NCBI GenBank assembly: GCA_029962745.1
Contig: CM057151.1
Coordinates: 39,407,136-39,471,135 of the forward strand
From: Echinometra lucunter
Lineage: Eukaryota > Echinodermata > Echinoidea > Camarodonta > Echinometridae
Direction of reading: 5' to 3'
Length of the DNA stretch: 64,000 bases
The position numbers were made by a program, and so were the translations under genes. Positions within the stretch are counted from its first letter, which is position 1; each line of letters begins with the position of its first letter. Of the stretch, positions 1-11,160 are shown piece by piece. The notes below the pieces were generated by a model. That model was not told the DNA's origin. It did not search any database and worked only from the letters and a program-made list of their open reading frames with translations.

Positions 1-220
1 ATGGTATTCACCTATACAGAAAATTATGACATTTCAGCAATATTCCTTCATGCCACTCAAGGGACTTGTAATTCTATTGATTTCTCTTACACATCTGCTA
101 TCGCCACTATACAACTATCACTTCTACTACTACTAATGCTGCTGTTACTGACTACTACTACCACTACAACGACTACTAATACAACGACAACTACTGTATC
201 TACAAAACTGCTGCGGCCTT

Positions 221-290
221 TTCCTCTTCTTCTTCTTCTTCTTCTTCTTCTTCTTCTTTTTCTTCTTTTTCTTCTTCTCCTCCTTCGTCT
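221..290. repeat. (CTT)n polypyrimidine tract
   Basis: About 70 bases of CTT/CTTT units. The long leucine- or arginine-rich open frames crossing it are artefacts of the repeat. Confidence 0.95.
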
Positions 291-583
291 ACTTTTTTTC
301 CTCGTTATCATCATCACCATCATCATCATCTTCCTCTTCTGCTTTTTGCTCTTCTATTACCTATACTACCGGTATTCCTATTCATTCTGCTTGGTTATAG
401 TGGGCACTCTCCCTGATACGCCTTTTCCATTTTCCCCCAACATTACCATTTCTTTTAAAAAATCGTACAGTCTAAAATTGAGTAACATAGCTATAAACAA
501 GTGACCAAGGTGTTGAACACTTTTCTTTTCCACTTGGCAGTCACTCGTGTTAAAAATGCAGTATTTTATGGCACCCATTAAGG

Positions 584-1010
584 AATAGTACGAAAAATAT
601 GTCCTCACTGGTATAATGGATGTAACGCATTATTACCAAAACGGCCATCTCTTGTTGAGTTCTTTCACTGACCTCAAAATATCACCTCTTTTGGCTTTAA
701 AACAGGTACAAAATAGGTTCTGAATAATAGCCGGTTTTTTTAAACTTATCGATTAGACATTCCCGAAAGTACCCCCCCCCCAACAGGTACATATAATAGT
801 ACGAAAAATATGTCCTCACTGGTATAATGGATGTAACGCATTATTACCAAAACGGCCATCTCTTGTTGAGTTCTTTCACTGACCTCAAAATATCACCTCT
901 TTTGGCTTTAAAACAGGTACAAAATAGGTTCTGAATAATAGCCGGTTTTTTTTAAACTTATCGATTAGACATTCCCGAAAGTACCCCCCCCCCCCCCCCA
1001 ACAGGTACAT
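584..1010. repeat. Tandem duplication, period 211 bp
   Basis: The block starting AATAGTACGAAAAATATGTC at 584 repeats from 795, nearly base for base. The copies differ mainly in homopolymers: 10 versus 16 C and 7 versus 8 T. It lies downstream of the receptor stop. Confidence 0.9.
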
Positions 1011-1787
1011 AGCGTATATGACGGAGATATTTGACGGAGGAAAAGAATAAAGCGTCATGTATAGTAAGCAGGGTAGATAATAGTTTTGTAAGCCAATGCT
1101 TGTAAGATTGCTCATAGAAATGTGCAAAGACAAAGTCATCAGCTCTCAAATAATTCTTTTTTTCTTCCCCGAAAAGCCTCCTCAGACCCCCCCCCCCCCC
1201 CCCCCCTCTCCGTAAAGGAAACTAGAGCCCTCAACCAGTAGTTTCCTCATGCTGAACTTACAATGTATTTAGATTACCTTAAACTAAAATGTTTTAAGGT
1301 CTGGATGTACCACTGAAATACATTTGCATGGTTCCGAAAATCGTGCAGTTCGGACTCTTTTCAAAATCCACGAACATCCCGAAAATTACCACATTTTTAA
1401 CGAAATAATCATGCCACTATCTTGCTGCCTCATTATGAGTAAAGATCTGCAAAATGTATAGAACCGCCCCCTCCCCCCGGCGTCGTACACACCTGGTTAT
1501 ACATGTTATTATGTACGATATTATGTCAGTAAAAGTTTAGAGATAAGGCGACCATAGGAAATAACAATATGCAAGCAGCACAGTAACTCTTCCACATACC
1601 ACATTCAGTTAAATTGCCAGTCTTTGAATTGCCCAATACCAATTGCACATACAGTTCCGCAGTAAAAACATAAGGCAACATGGTAAAAAGCAATGTATGT
1701 CATTGTTAAATCATGTACATGTAGAATATTCTTGTGCAGATTTCAGGGTAATGGTGGTTGAAGATGTGGAGGAAAAAAAAACATCTA
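1011..1787. other. Downstream flank / probable 3'UTR of the receptor
   Basis: No gene. Holds a C20 run at 1187-1206 and otherwise unremarkable AT-rich sequence. Part is probably receptor 3'UTR, but no polyadenylation signal is clear. Confidence 0.5.
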
Positions 1788-3352
1788 TCACCGTCTCGTT
1801 GTAATTCCTGTCTCGGGATCTCGCTCCACTTGAGGGCTAGGTTGACCCGCACCATTTTTCTTGAGTTTGTTCTTCGAGCGTGTCTTGGACCTATTCGAGC
1901 CATTACTACTCGACTTACCCGTCCGCCATCCGCAGAGAAGACGACGGAAACCCACGCGAAACTTTCTATTCATCAGTCCATAGATTACGGGATTGACAGC
2001 GCTACTTAGGAACATCATAAACACCGCAAACTTGTCGACCGGTGCAGGAATGTTGACGTTTAGTACTGCGATGAAACTGACGATGGTGACGGGTGCCCAG
2101 CATAGGACGAACGAGATCAGGACGGCGCACACCATCAGCGTCATTCTTAGTTCATCATTGTTCGACGCAGATGTCGAATTTTGCGACGTGAGTGTCTGCG
2201 AACGGCCCCTCGCCGATGAAGGTCTAAAGGAATTTCGTAAAGAGCGTACTGACAGCCTACGGATGTTGTTATTGTTAATTTTATCAACGTCGTAAAATCC
2301 CGCCGTTTTGGGTCGTTCCTGCGCCGACGGGGGAATAGGCCGTAAACCCCGCGTATGGTTAAAGCGATCAGCTGATAAGGCCGCCTGTACTTGCAGAATA
2401 TTTTGTCCTCTGCTGCTTTCAGCCAACGCAAGGCTTAGAGCCCCAACAGGACTGGTTTCGAAATTAATCGGAGCAGTTTTAGGTTCTTCCACCGATGTAA
2501 GCTGAATCGCAACCTTTCCCGAAGCTCCTCTCGGTTCACGTCTTTTGTAAAGTCTCGATGCGCGGATGCTATCTTCAGTAGATTGCAAGTCACCGGGTGC
2601 ACTCGGTCCGGCAGTAGATTCGACGGTGTCCTGCACCAGGTAATCGGATATCCGACCATTAGATTCCACAGCGGCTGATTTACTACTCTCCCTCTCCGAT
2701 TCTTCCTCATCCTCGTGGTGATCCAGGGTGCTCGCCGATGCACATGGGCTAATTGTTAAGATGTCACGATCAAGTGACAACTGACGGGCTAGACTGGTTG
2801 CAAACAGGCTGCGACCATTTCCGCCAATCTCGCTTGAAATATCACTCACTGTTCGCGTTACCCGAGACCTCCCATTCAACGAAGGGCCATTGTTCATTCG
2901 GTTTTGCCTGCTCAAGTGGCCATTTGCCGGCGGTAACTGTAGATGCCGCGAACCAAATTCATTCCTGATGGTATTCGCGTTGTTGAACCGACTCTGCCGG
3001 CTGCCATTCGACCACGACGATCTGGCGAAACTTCCCCTGCTTCCCATCCGTCCGCTTGCATCCGTAGGCCTGCGCGATGACCCCGCTGCGCCCTCTGACC
3101 TAGGGTACACCTTTCCGCTTCCGCGGTGTGACCGCATCCTTCGAAAGTTGGCACGAACCGTTCGAAAGATTCTGAAGTAGGAGACGAAGATGACGATGAA
3201 AGGGAAGAAAATCCCGAGAGAGAAGACAAAGACCGTGTAAGAGATGTTCGTCGACCATTTCAATGTGCAGATGGCTCTGTCGGGGACGAACTCGTAACTT
3301 GACCATCCTAGGGCTGGGGGAAGCGCAAACAGCATTGAAACGAACCACACCC
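1788..3352 (-). CDS. Rhodopsin-family GPCR, last coding exon (TM4 to C-terminus)
   Basis: This exon supplies residues 175-695 of the receptor started at 63462. It follows a pyrimidine-rich tract and an ACAG acceptor, and its first two bases complete the phase-1 codon, giving ...FALTG|VWFVSMLFALPP..., a normal TM4. The ECL2 cysteine is C203, which should pair with C124. TM5 is about 214-236. The third intracellular loop is 339 residues (237-575), low in complexity, rich in Ser, Arg and Asn, with an acidic patch near residues 386-396 and an RRLS kinase-type site at about 539-542. TM6 is about 577-600 with CWAP at 592-595. TM7 is about 616-635 with NPVIY at 628-632, followed by helix-8-like NRKFRVGFRRLLC and a basic tail of about 55 residues. 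The long loop suggests extensive phosphorylation or scaffold binding (inference). No AATAAA is evident on this strand within the 780 bases after the stop. Confidence 0.9.
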
Positions 3353-3357
3353 CTGTA

Positions 3358-4793
3358 CGTTGAAAAGAAGAAGAAAAGAAAGAACGAAAGTGTTAACCAA
3401 AGCATTGTTGCCAATAAAGGCCTCATGCACTAATTCATGATTATGTTTATAAGTAGTCTTGAGTCAAAATAATTAAATGGAACGCCACTGAATGTTGGAA
3501 GGTCATGAATTCTGAGAAAAAGAAAAGATGTTCCTTTAGCTTTAGAAATGTGTTGAATTGAAAGTGACTGAACCATAATCGTCAAAGTTAATAGGCAATC
3601 ATGTATTGGAAAACATGACTGAATATTCCCAACAATAATCTATGTTTGGGGTAGGGACCATTCCTCTTCCCGCTCTCGCCCCTCAGCTACTCTTTGTTTT
3701 AAAAAATGTAAAATGGTCTTTAAAAAGCCAGTAGAGGATGGGTTTAAGGGGACGTAGATATGGGGGTGGGGATGGGTAGTTACGTTTTTTACAAACAACA
3801 TCGATACTTCTAGGTCAGACAGGCTCTTGAAATTTCCGAAGGCCTCTTGAGTTTGTTCTCATGAATTCACTCACGTACTAGAGCCGTCGATGTTCACTGA
3901 CTAGACAATAGCTTTTCACCTGCACAAGTACGAGTGGAAAATAGCTTGCAGACACCCGTCACGTTTTCTTCGACGTGTGCCTGCATGCCCATTAAAGATA
4001 AATTACGAGTGATTCATAGCAGACACCCGTCACTTATAAGATGTGTTCCTGTCTTTGTAAACAATCTAGATTTGATTTTTGATAGAGTGGTTTCGTAGAT
4101 TGATGTATGTTTACTGAATGCATAATTAAGCAAAGTTTATCTTGCGTGTCTGTTAGGATTGTACGACATAATTATGCACCTGTTTCAGGGTCAAGTGAAA
4201 TGAAACGGAGCATTGCTCAATATTGGAGTATTAATGATATTGGAAAAGCGAGATAGTTCAAGCGATAATATTGCTACATCTCATTAATGATGTATCTCTT
4301 TATCTAGAAGATCGTCCATATTTCATGAGTAACATGAAAGCTCCCAGATTGCGTTTCAGAAAAATCTGTGGAAGTTTTTGTCTTGAAACAAAATATTTAC
4401 TTTTATTTGCTTGCTGAATCCTAACTGAAGATTATCTTTTCAGTAAACTTTATTCACAATATTATCGCTTTGCTTTGCATGTTCAGATGATAACTGTACA
4501 AAGCGCGAAAATGATTCAAGTTCATTGATGTTCTTTCGACAGAGCATATTGATATTGCTGAAGTTTTATCATGGTTATTCGGTGCGTTCATGAAGAGAGT
4601 GAGTGCTCTTGAAGAAGAATATATATCAGATGCTAATATTTGTAATTAAATACGATAATATTAATTTCCATTAGATTAATTTGGGATGCTCTCCGCGGTG
4701 AGAGTTTGTGCAAATATTACTTACACTACCCTTGAAAGGCTGGCGCCAGTGTAAAGTGCTGTCAATTATTGCTGTCAACTTATCGGGTATAGG
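3358..4793. other. Intron, no gene
   Basis: AT-rich. Holds only the short duplication at 3929-4033. Confidence 0.7.
3929..4033. repeat. Short direct duplication, period about 70-75 bp
   Basis: ACGAGTGGAAAATAGCTTGC followed by AGACACCCGTCAC recurs as ACGAGTGATTCATAGCAGAC followed by ACCCGTCAC. Confidence 0.6.
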
Positions 4794-5021
4794 AAGAATG
4801 AGGAGGAGGAAAAGGAGGAGGAGGAGAAGATGAAGAAGACGAAGAAGAAGAAGAAGAAGAAGAAGAAGAAGAAGAAGAAGAAGAAGAAGAAGAAGGAGGA
4901 GGAGGAGGAGGAGGAAAGAAGAGGAAAGGGAGAAGCAGAAGAACAAGGAGGAGAAGTAGAACAAAGAAGAAGAAAAAGGAGGAGGAAAAGAAGCAGTAGT
5001 ATAGGAAAAGGGAGAAGATGG
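4794..5021. repeat. 228-bp polypurine tract, (GGA)n-(AAG)n
   Basis: Almost pure purine on the plus strand, with about 20 consecutive AAG units in the middle. Such mirror-type purine tracts can form triplex DNA. It lies about 1.4 kb inside the intron from the last receptor exon. Confidence 0.95.
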
Positions 5022-6151
5022 AAATGGGTGCAACTCGTTTCACGGGACCTCAATATTGTCATGAAAATGACTGCTTCTTGCCATTTCAAAAGTTGTTTAA
5101 TTGATAATAAAATCTGTCATAGGATTGTGCTGCTCAAGCTAGTGGCTTCTCTATTCCCTGTGTCCCATTTACGCCCGTTCGCCACGATTGTGTCTTTTGC
5201 CCAATGCAGGATTGCGTCAGGAACTCACGCTACCTTTGACGGGCTATGTGAGAGCGGGGTTCTTGGAAAGGAATTATGAACGTCATGAGAAAATTCTTCT
5301 GGAAAGTCAAGGAAAATGAAAGAAAAAAAAAACCTCCAAAAGTCATGTACATTCTTGGAAAATGAAAAGAAAGTCTTGTATAAAATCATGGAAACTGAGG
5401 GTATGCGTCGTTCGTGGACATGGCCATATAGCAGCCTTCTAATTTTAACCGACAGAAGGCTTTCAAGCACTACATCATCGCTAAATCTTGTTCTTATGTC
5501 GGTCATAACTGAGAGTCAAATATGGAAAAGCTCGAGGGTTTTATAATGTACATGTACATGTATAGAAAACCAGAACCACTGCATGGTGTTCATACGCCGC
5601 TTGGATGCTGCAACTCATGCATGGCAAAATGTTACTTTTCTTGTCATGGAAAAGGGCAAAAATGTGTCACGGAAAGTCCTGGGGAACGTTTCATGAAGAA
5701 ACTTGTCGGTGATTTTCAATGAATAATTTGCTCTTAGCCAATCAGATGCAAGGATTTTCAATAGCTTGTAACAGTTGTCAGTAAAAATCACTGACAAAAC
5801 TCTTCATGAAACGCTCCCCTGGATAGTCATGTAATTTAGTTCTACAATTTCTGTTGGGATTTTGGAGAATGAGATACAAAAAAAAAAGAGTAAAAAATGA
5901 GCCGTGCGAACATTGCTTTGAATTACCGACATGTGCACAATTTCCTGTCCATTCCTGATTAGTGCAGATAACAATGTAATTGAAACGCAACGATATATAG
6001 ACTATATTGATATGAAGTATTGGCAGATGTGGGGGGGGGGGGGGGCATTGGCTTGATAAAAAACAACTTTTGCAGTTTCATCGTACGGGAGGGTGATTTT
6101 ATTTCTATAAATATCATTCAAACTAATTCACTGTGTGTTTACATGTATCAA
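5022..6151. other. Intron, no gene
   Basis: Holds the MITE at 5677-5823 and a G14-type run near 6031; nothing else supported. Confidence 0.7.
5677..5823. mobile_element. 147-bp MITE with GGGGAxCGTTTCATGAAG ends
   Basis: Left TCCTGGGGAACGTTTCATGA and inward-read right TCCAGGGGAGCGTTTCATGA are inverted repeats that continue through CTTGTCGGTGATTTT against TTTTGTCAGTGATTTT. The middle contains AGCCAATCAGATGCAAGG. Confidence 0.75.
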
Positions 6152-6399
6152 CACACTAAAAAAAAGGGGTGCAATTTAGCACCCTTCAAATGCAACACTG
6201 AGAGCTCCTTTTTGGGTGCAACTTTGCACACTAAGAGCTTTTTGCACCTTTTAGGGTGCAAACGGGCATTTCCGGGTGCAAACAAGAACAAAAAGGTGCA
6301 TTGTTGCACCTTTTTCATGTAGGATACAAGATTGCACCCAAGAAGGTGCTGCCAGTGTTGCATTTAGGGTGCAAACCTGAACCTTTTTTTCTTAGTGTG
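6152..6399 (+). mobile_element. GGTGCA-rich MITE-like element, copy 1 (complete)
   Basis: It begins CACACTAAAAAAAAGG and ends CCTTTTTTTCTTAGTGTG, so the ends are inverted repeats. The interior is a chain of short inverted units of GGGTGCA and TGCACCC about 20-35 bases apart. No clear target duplication. Confidence 0.75.
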
Positions 6400-9300
6400 A
6401 AGCATTAAGCATTAATCGTTTTCAACTATGATCTTTTTCCTGCTGAAATTCATGACTATTAGACTATAACTGCAGTAACGATAATCATTAATTTATTTTC
6501 ATTGAATCAGTTTCAGATGCCTTTTCGTGAAGTTCTTGTTTTAAAAAAGATATTTTAACTTTTGAAAATGCAATACGATGACAATGTCATAGATAACAAG
6601 CTGGAGAGGCAACCATTAAAATCGAAAACTTGAACTTGAACCGTTTCCTGAATATTAAAGATTCCATTCCATTCTGTTCTTTCTTTCTCACAGAACGGAT
6701 GAGCAGGAAGTGCAAGGAATCGTCCAAGGATTTCCTATTTCCCAACGTAATTATGTGATCGATCACCGTAGGACCAGCGCAGGTGAGATACAAGGTGAAT
6801 TCTCATGATCTCGAGGTGAGAGGGCAGTGTTATGTGGGGGGGGGGGGGGGTGTAAATATGGCCCTTGTTTCACAAGCTGCAGCTCGTATCTTTTTTTTTA
6901 ATCTTAAGAGGCGCTTCCAGCAAAGATTGTACCTACACGCCTTTTTTAAAAATTATAAGCCGAGAAAGAAGCAGAAAAAAACCAACTTCTGACACAAAAT
7001 AGGAACGGTGTGTAGAATCATGCCCGGAATAATACCAAAGCGTTTTCTCCGACTATTTCTCTCCCCCTTTCTCTCCTTCTTTCTCTTTCCTCTTTATCTC
7101 CCTCTCTTTCGCTCTCTTCTCTTTCTTTCATTCTTAATCTTTCCCTCTCCTAAAGTATCTCGTGGTCTTTCACAGAACCCCCACTTTAACAGAAAGTGAA
7201 GCTTATTAATCAAAAGCTTAAAGCTTGGTCTGGTCTTTTTATAGCTATATCGTGGAAAACTTACACGATTTTTCTATTTTGATATCTTTCTACGTATTGA
7301 ACATAATTCCTTGCGATTTATACTCAAACGAGTGAAACATCATCACTGACAATAAAAACAAAAGATATAGTATAGGCGGGGAAGTAAAATCATTAACACG
7401 AATTACTAGCCACTAATTGTATGTTTGAACGTACATAATTGTTAAGTTGGAGTGGAGTCTGGATTATTTAGAGAGGAAGAAGGCACAATTCCAAACTTCT
7501 ATGATTAAGGATCACATTTTTTCTGTACTTCAGGTATGCTAATTTGTTTTCAAAGGGGGACTAAGAGCCAGTTTTTGCTTGTGATGTATGTCAATCCATA
7601 CGGGTTCCTCCTTTATAACAACAAGATCTGTCGCGCATCATTTTCGTCAAGTTTCGTTATCCATTAATTTTGTTTACAGTAAGCTTTTTTTTTTTTTTTT
7701 TTTTTTTTTTAGGGGGGGGGGCAATACTTTGGAATGCATTATACAAGAAATATAATTGGTATACATATTCCCCTCTTTGAATGTGTAGCCGTAAGTAACT
7801 TCAATATCAGAGGATGATCACTTGCTTCAACCGATACGGGCTCCACTTTCCTTTGCTTTCATCAACAAGATCTATGGCACATCACTTCGCCAAGGTTCGT
7901 TATCCGTCAATTTCGTTCGCAGTAAAGCCAGAGGGGTGCAAGACGACACTACGAAAAGCACTCCTAGGAGTTAACACTTCCCCAGGGTGGCGAGGAGGAG
8001 ATGAAACATAACCAACAGTGTGGAGAGTCTTAGTCGTAAATCCGCCTTTTTGTTTGTTTCTTCCTTTTCCTTGAAACTGGATTAAGGAGAAACAAATCCT
8101 CGATCTTGACTTTCTTCGAGGCAGCAGTTTCAAAGGTGGGATCGATGTAGCATGAAATTTTCTGGGAATATTACTCTTATGAAATATATCAGTATTGTTG
8201 AGCACCAGCGAGATAAGCGATAACGGCAAAGACTACCTAAATTATTTATGAAAAGGCCGCTCATATTCCTTTTGTGAAAGAAATAAAATTATACGATATT
8301 TGGGTAATTTTGTCTATACCAGTATCTGCCGAATGGCCTTTAAAGATAAGTCTCTTAACCATAGCATTTTCCTTTCCTTTAATAAATAGATTTACGATTA
8401 GATCAAGTTGATTGCAGTATCACCTGGTCAATATTTCAAAAATATCCAAAATGAATTGTAAAAAAAAGTGTGAACAATTGAATTATATATGCATACATCT
8501 ATCCTCAACACATATCGATATAAGAACTTCGTTCATCAAAACACTTCTTGAACTGGAGTTAGGTGGGTTAATAAAGATTGCTGTAAGTATGTTTATAATT
8601 CTTAACCTTTATTTTAGGGGGGGGGGCAATGCACTGAGAAAAAAATTGATAGTGCAATGTAAGTTGGGGAATGCACTGTGCGCTTGCCATTCATGTTAAT
8701 CGTTATCAGAACATCTTGCTGTTGATTTATAGCTTCCCAATTACACCTTCAAACATTTCCTCAAAAGTAATGTTAGCAGTTTGATGTATGTTCTTCGACA
8801 ATGCATGCGTCATTGTGTCTTAAACGGTAGGATCATTGAACGATCGAATTACTTCGTTCGCGTCATAAATGAGTTACGACTAGACTTTTAAGCTCCAAGT
8901 CTTCTCTTTTTCCAGTGCCATCGGCGAAATTCCTTTATTCAAAGAGACCAAAGGCATGCAGATGACGACATCGTGTTTTCAGATTTTTGTATCAGTTCCA
9001 GCACATGAAATTTTAATAACATAGCTTTTTACAATATAGTTTTTATCATAGGGAACATTGGAGAAATTACCTTCCATCCTCCCCATCCCCGCTTCGTAAA
9101 TGATTACGAGATAGTAAATTTTGTATCCATGGATATCTAATTCCGGACCAACTACCCGGTCCATTGTCTCCTTAGGAATAGGACCACTATCCTTTTTAGA
9201 CAACAGCTCATGTGAAAATTACCCGTGCTAACCTCTCATGCCCCCACCCTTCCTTCGCTCAGCTATTCTTCCTTTCTTGTCTCTATACCATCAGTAGATT

Positions 9301-10851
9301 TGCACTCGTAAAAAATATCAAAATCTTTAATTGCCTTTTCTTTGATTATAGCCTTCATGTTTTTCTGCAAAAAGGAAAAATATGAATTATGAATAAAACC
9401 AAAGTTGTCGGTCCATTGAACGTGAGTGAAAGATAAAATTTATTGAGTTTTTCTGGGCCCTTCATATACTTTTCCGAAAATAATGAAGGGCATCGAAGTG
9501 CATAGAAAAGCTGATATAAAAACAAAGTAGACTTTAGCAACTGAAAATTAGGTTCAATATTTTTTTTTATAACCAACGGACGTATTGTATTCTATCAAAA
9601 TTCTCCTTATTTTCGATGACCTTCATTTTTCCACAAATAAATTGAAGAACGAAATGAAGTGAATGAACACTCAGCGATGCCGGTATAAACGGAATTGAGT
9701 AGCGTATATCAAAACTTATTTTCCCGCCAAAAGATTAAGAGTATAAATAAGACTGAAATAAATAAATGAATGAAAATTAAAGGGACCTGAAAGGCGGGTC
9801 GAAATGTGCAAAATACTGGAAAGTGCCACTTCTTGCAAGTCATGTCTAGGTCATTCGGAAATGATTTTTCAATGCATCAAAATTATGGAATTCATTATTT
9901 TGGCATGTGGTACACCAGGTTATTCGGGTATTAGGAGGCCCTGTTTTAATCTAGAGTGGTCAGGCGCATGACCCATTTGAATTTCAGAAGAAAAAAAAAT
10001 AGTAATGAAGTTGACGGGTGATGATGCCATGTATTTGATTTATGGCTGCAGTGACATGACAAAATTCGTCACACCTGGGCGTGAGTTTTGAAGGTTCCTT
10101 TCTAGCAAAAATGACCAGAAATAAGAATCCTACCCCGGAAGCATCCGATCGAGAGAATTACACCAGAATATTCAGAATCTACAAAGAGCAAAATGACATC
10201 TGTGCATGACTGACAAATCATTAAAAATTATATTAAAATCAGGGATAAAATGTAGATGAAGCGAAATGATTAACTATTCCTCTTAACTACCCTTTCAGCA
10301 TTAACTTGGTCATGTTGATGATCATGCAAGAGGGTGTCAATAAAACAAAGACATGAGACCTATGACCTGGAACCTAACACCCCATTGCAAGAAAAATAAG
10401 ATGATACATGTTCTATTCTGCAGAAGAAACAAGTAGATACTTTTAGCAGTTCATTTTGGGTAGGACTTTTCTTCTTGAATACGTATAACATGTCAGAAAA
10501 TTGAAAATGATAAAAGATTCATGTGGAGGACGCCAGAAAATCATTATGGTGTATTTCACTTTTTCATTAGACATCCTGTACGTCTGAGAAAAAAAGTATT
10601 CCAAACGACTCTCTTCTTATTGATGCGGGATACTGCCTAAAGTTCATGAGGGCACACTTAAATTTTACTTCACAATCACTTTGTAAAAATTATGCGACAT
10701 GGCGAGGGGGCGTTACATTATAGGCTATCCACTAATTTCACCTGGTTTTATAAGTCACTGGTTGACTGACTAATGAAGGCTAGCATATAGGAAGTAGGCC
10801 AACAACCCCGATATCCTCTCTGAATCTACATGTGGGTGGAAATCCACTCTG
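6400..10851. other. Intron, no gene
   Basis: Apart from the duplication at 7596-7930, there are G runs near 6836 and 8619, a CT-rich tract at 7050-7150, and a T26 run at 7685-7710. Short open frames lack domain features. Confidence 0.7.
7596..7930. repeat. Diverged direct duplication, about 240 bp apart
   Basis: AACAAGATCTGTCGCGCATC...TTTACAGTAAGC (about 7618-7683) and ATCAACAAGATCTATGGCAC...TTCGCAGTAAAGCC (about 7861-7928) are related over about 85 bases. A T26 run followed by AGGGGGGGGGG (7685-7721) separates them. Confidence 0.65.
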
Positions 10852-11002
10852 TTCATTTCATTTCATTCATTCATTCATTTCATTTCATTTATTTCAAATT
10901 CTCATTAAAAAACATACAACATACAAATCAGAGAATACACTACATGTATATACAGATAAGGATACAAAAAAAGAATAACAACAGAATAAATGAGAATATG
11001 AG

Positions 11003-11044
11003 GGAGCCAGCATAGGCCAAAGGCCTTTCTAAGGCTGGGCTCCC
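11003..11044 (-). promoter_or_regulatory. 3'UTR stem-loop of the LINE
   Basis: On the element strand, GGAGCCCAGCC pairs with the later GCTGGCTCC, with an inner AGGCC/GGCCT stem. LINEs with microsatellite tails commonly carry a 3' hairpin that their reverse transcriptase recognises; that role is inferred here. Confidence 0.5.
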
Positions 11045-11160
11045 GAGACCATAATAAAATCATAATAATCGTAGAAGGGAGAGAGAGAGAGAGAGAGAGA
11101 GAATGTAAAGTGTGCGGGAATAAATAAGGCAATTATAACCTATAACTATAACTTTCAGAT

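Noticed and set aside
1..504. 167-residue Leu/Thr-rich open frame
   Set aside because: Entirely created by (CTT)n and ACT/CTA repeats; no domain and no conserved composition.
4671..5279. Lys/Glu, Ser or Phe homopolymer open frames
   Set aside because: By-products of the polypurine tract in all frames.
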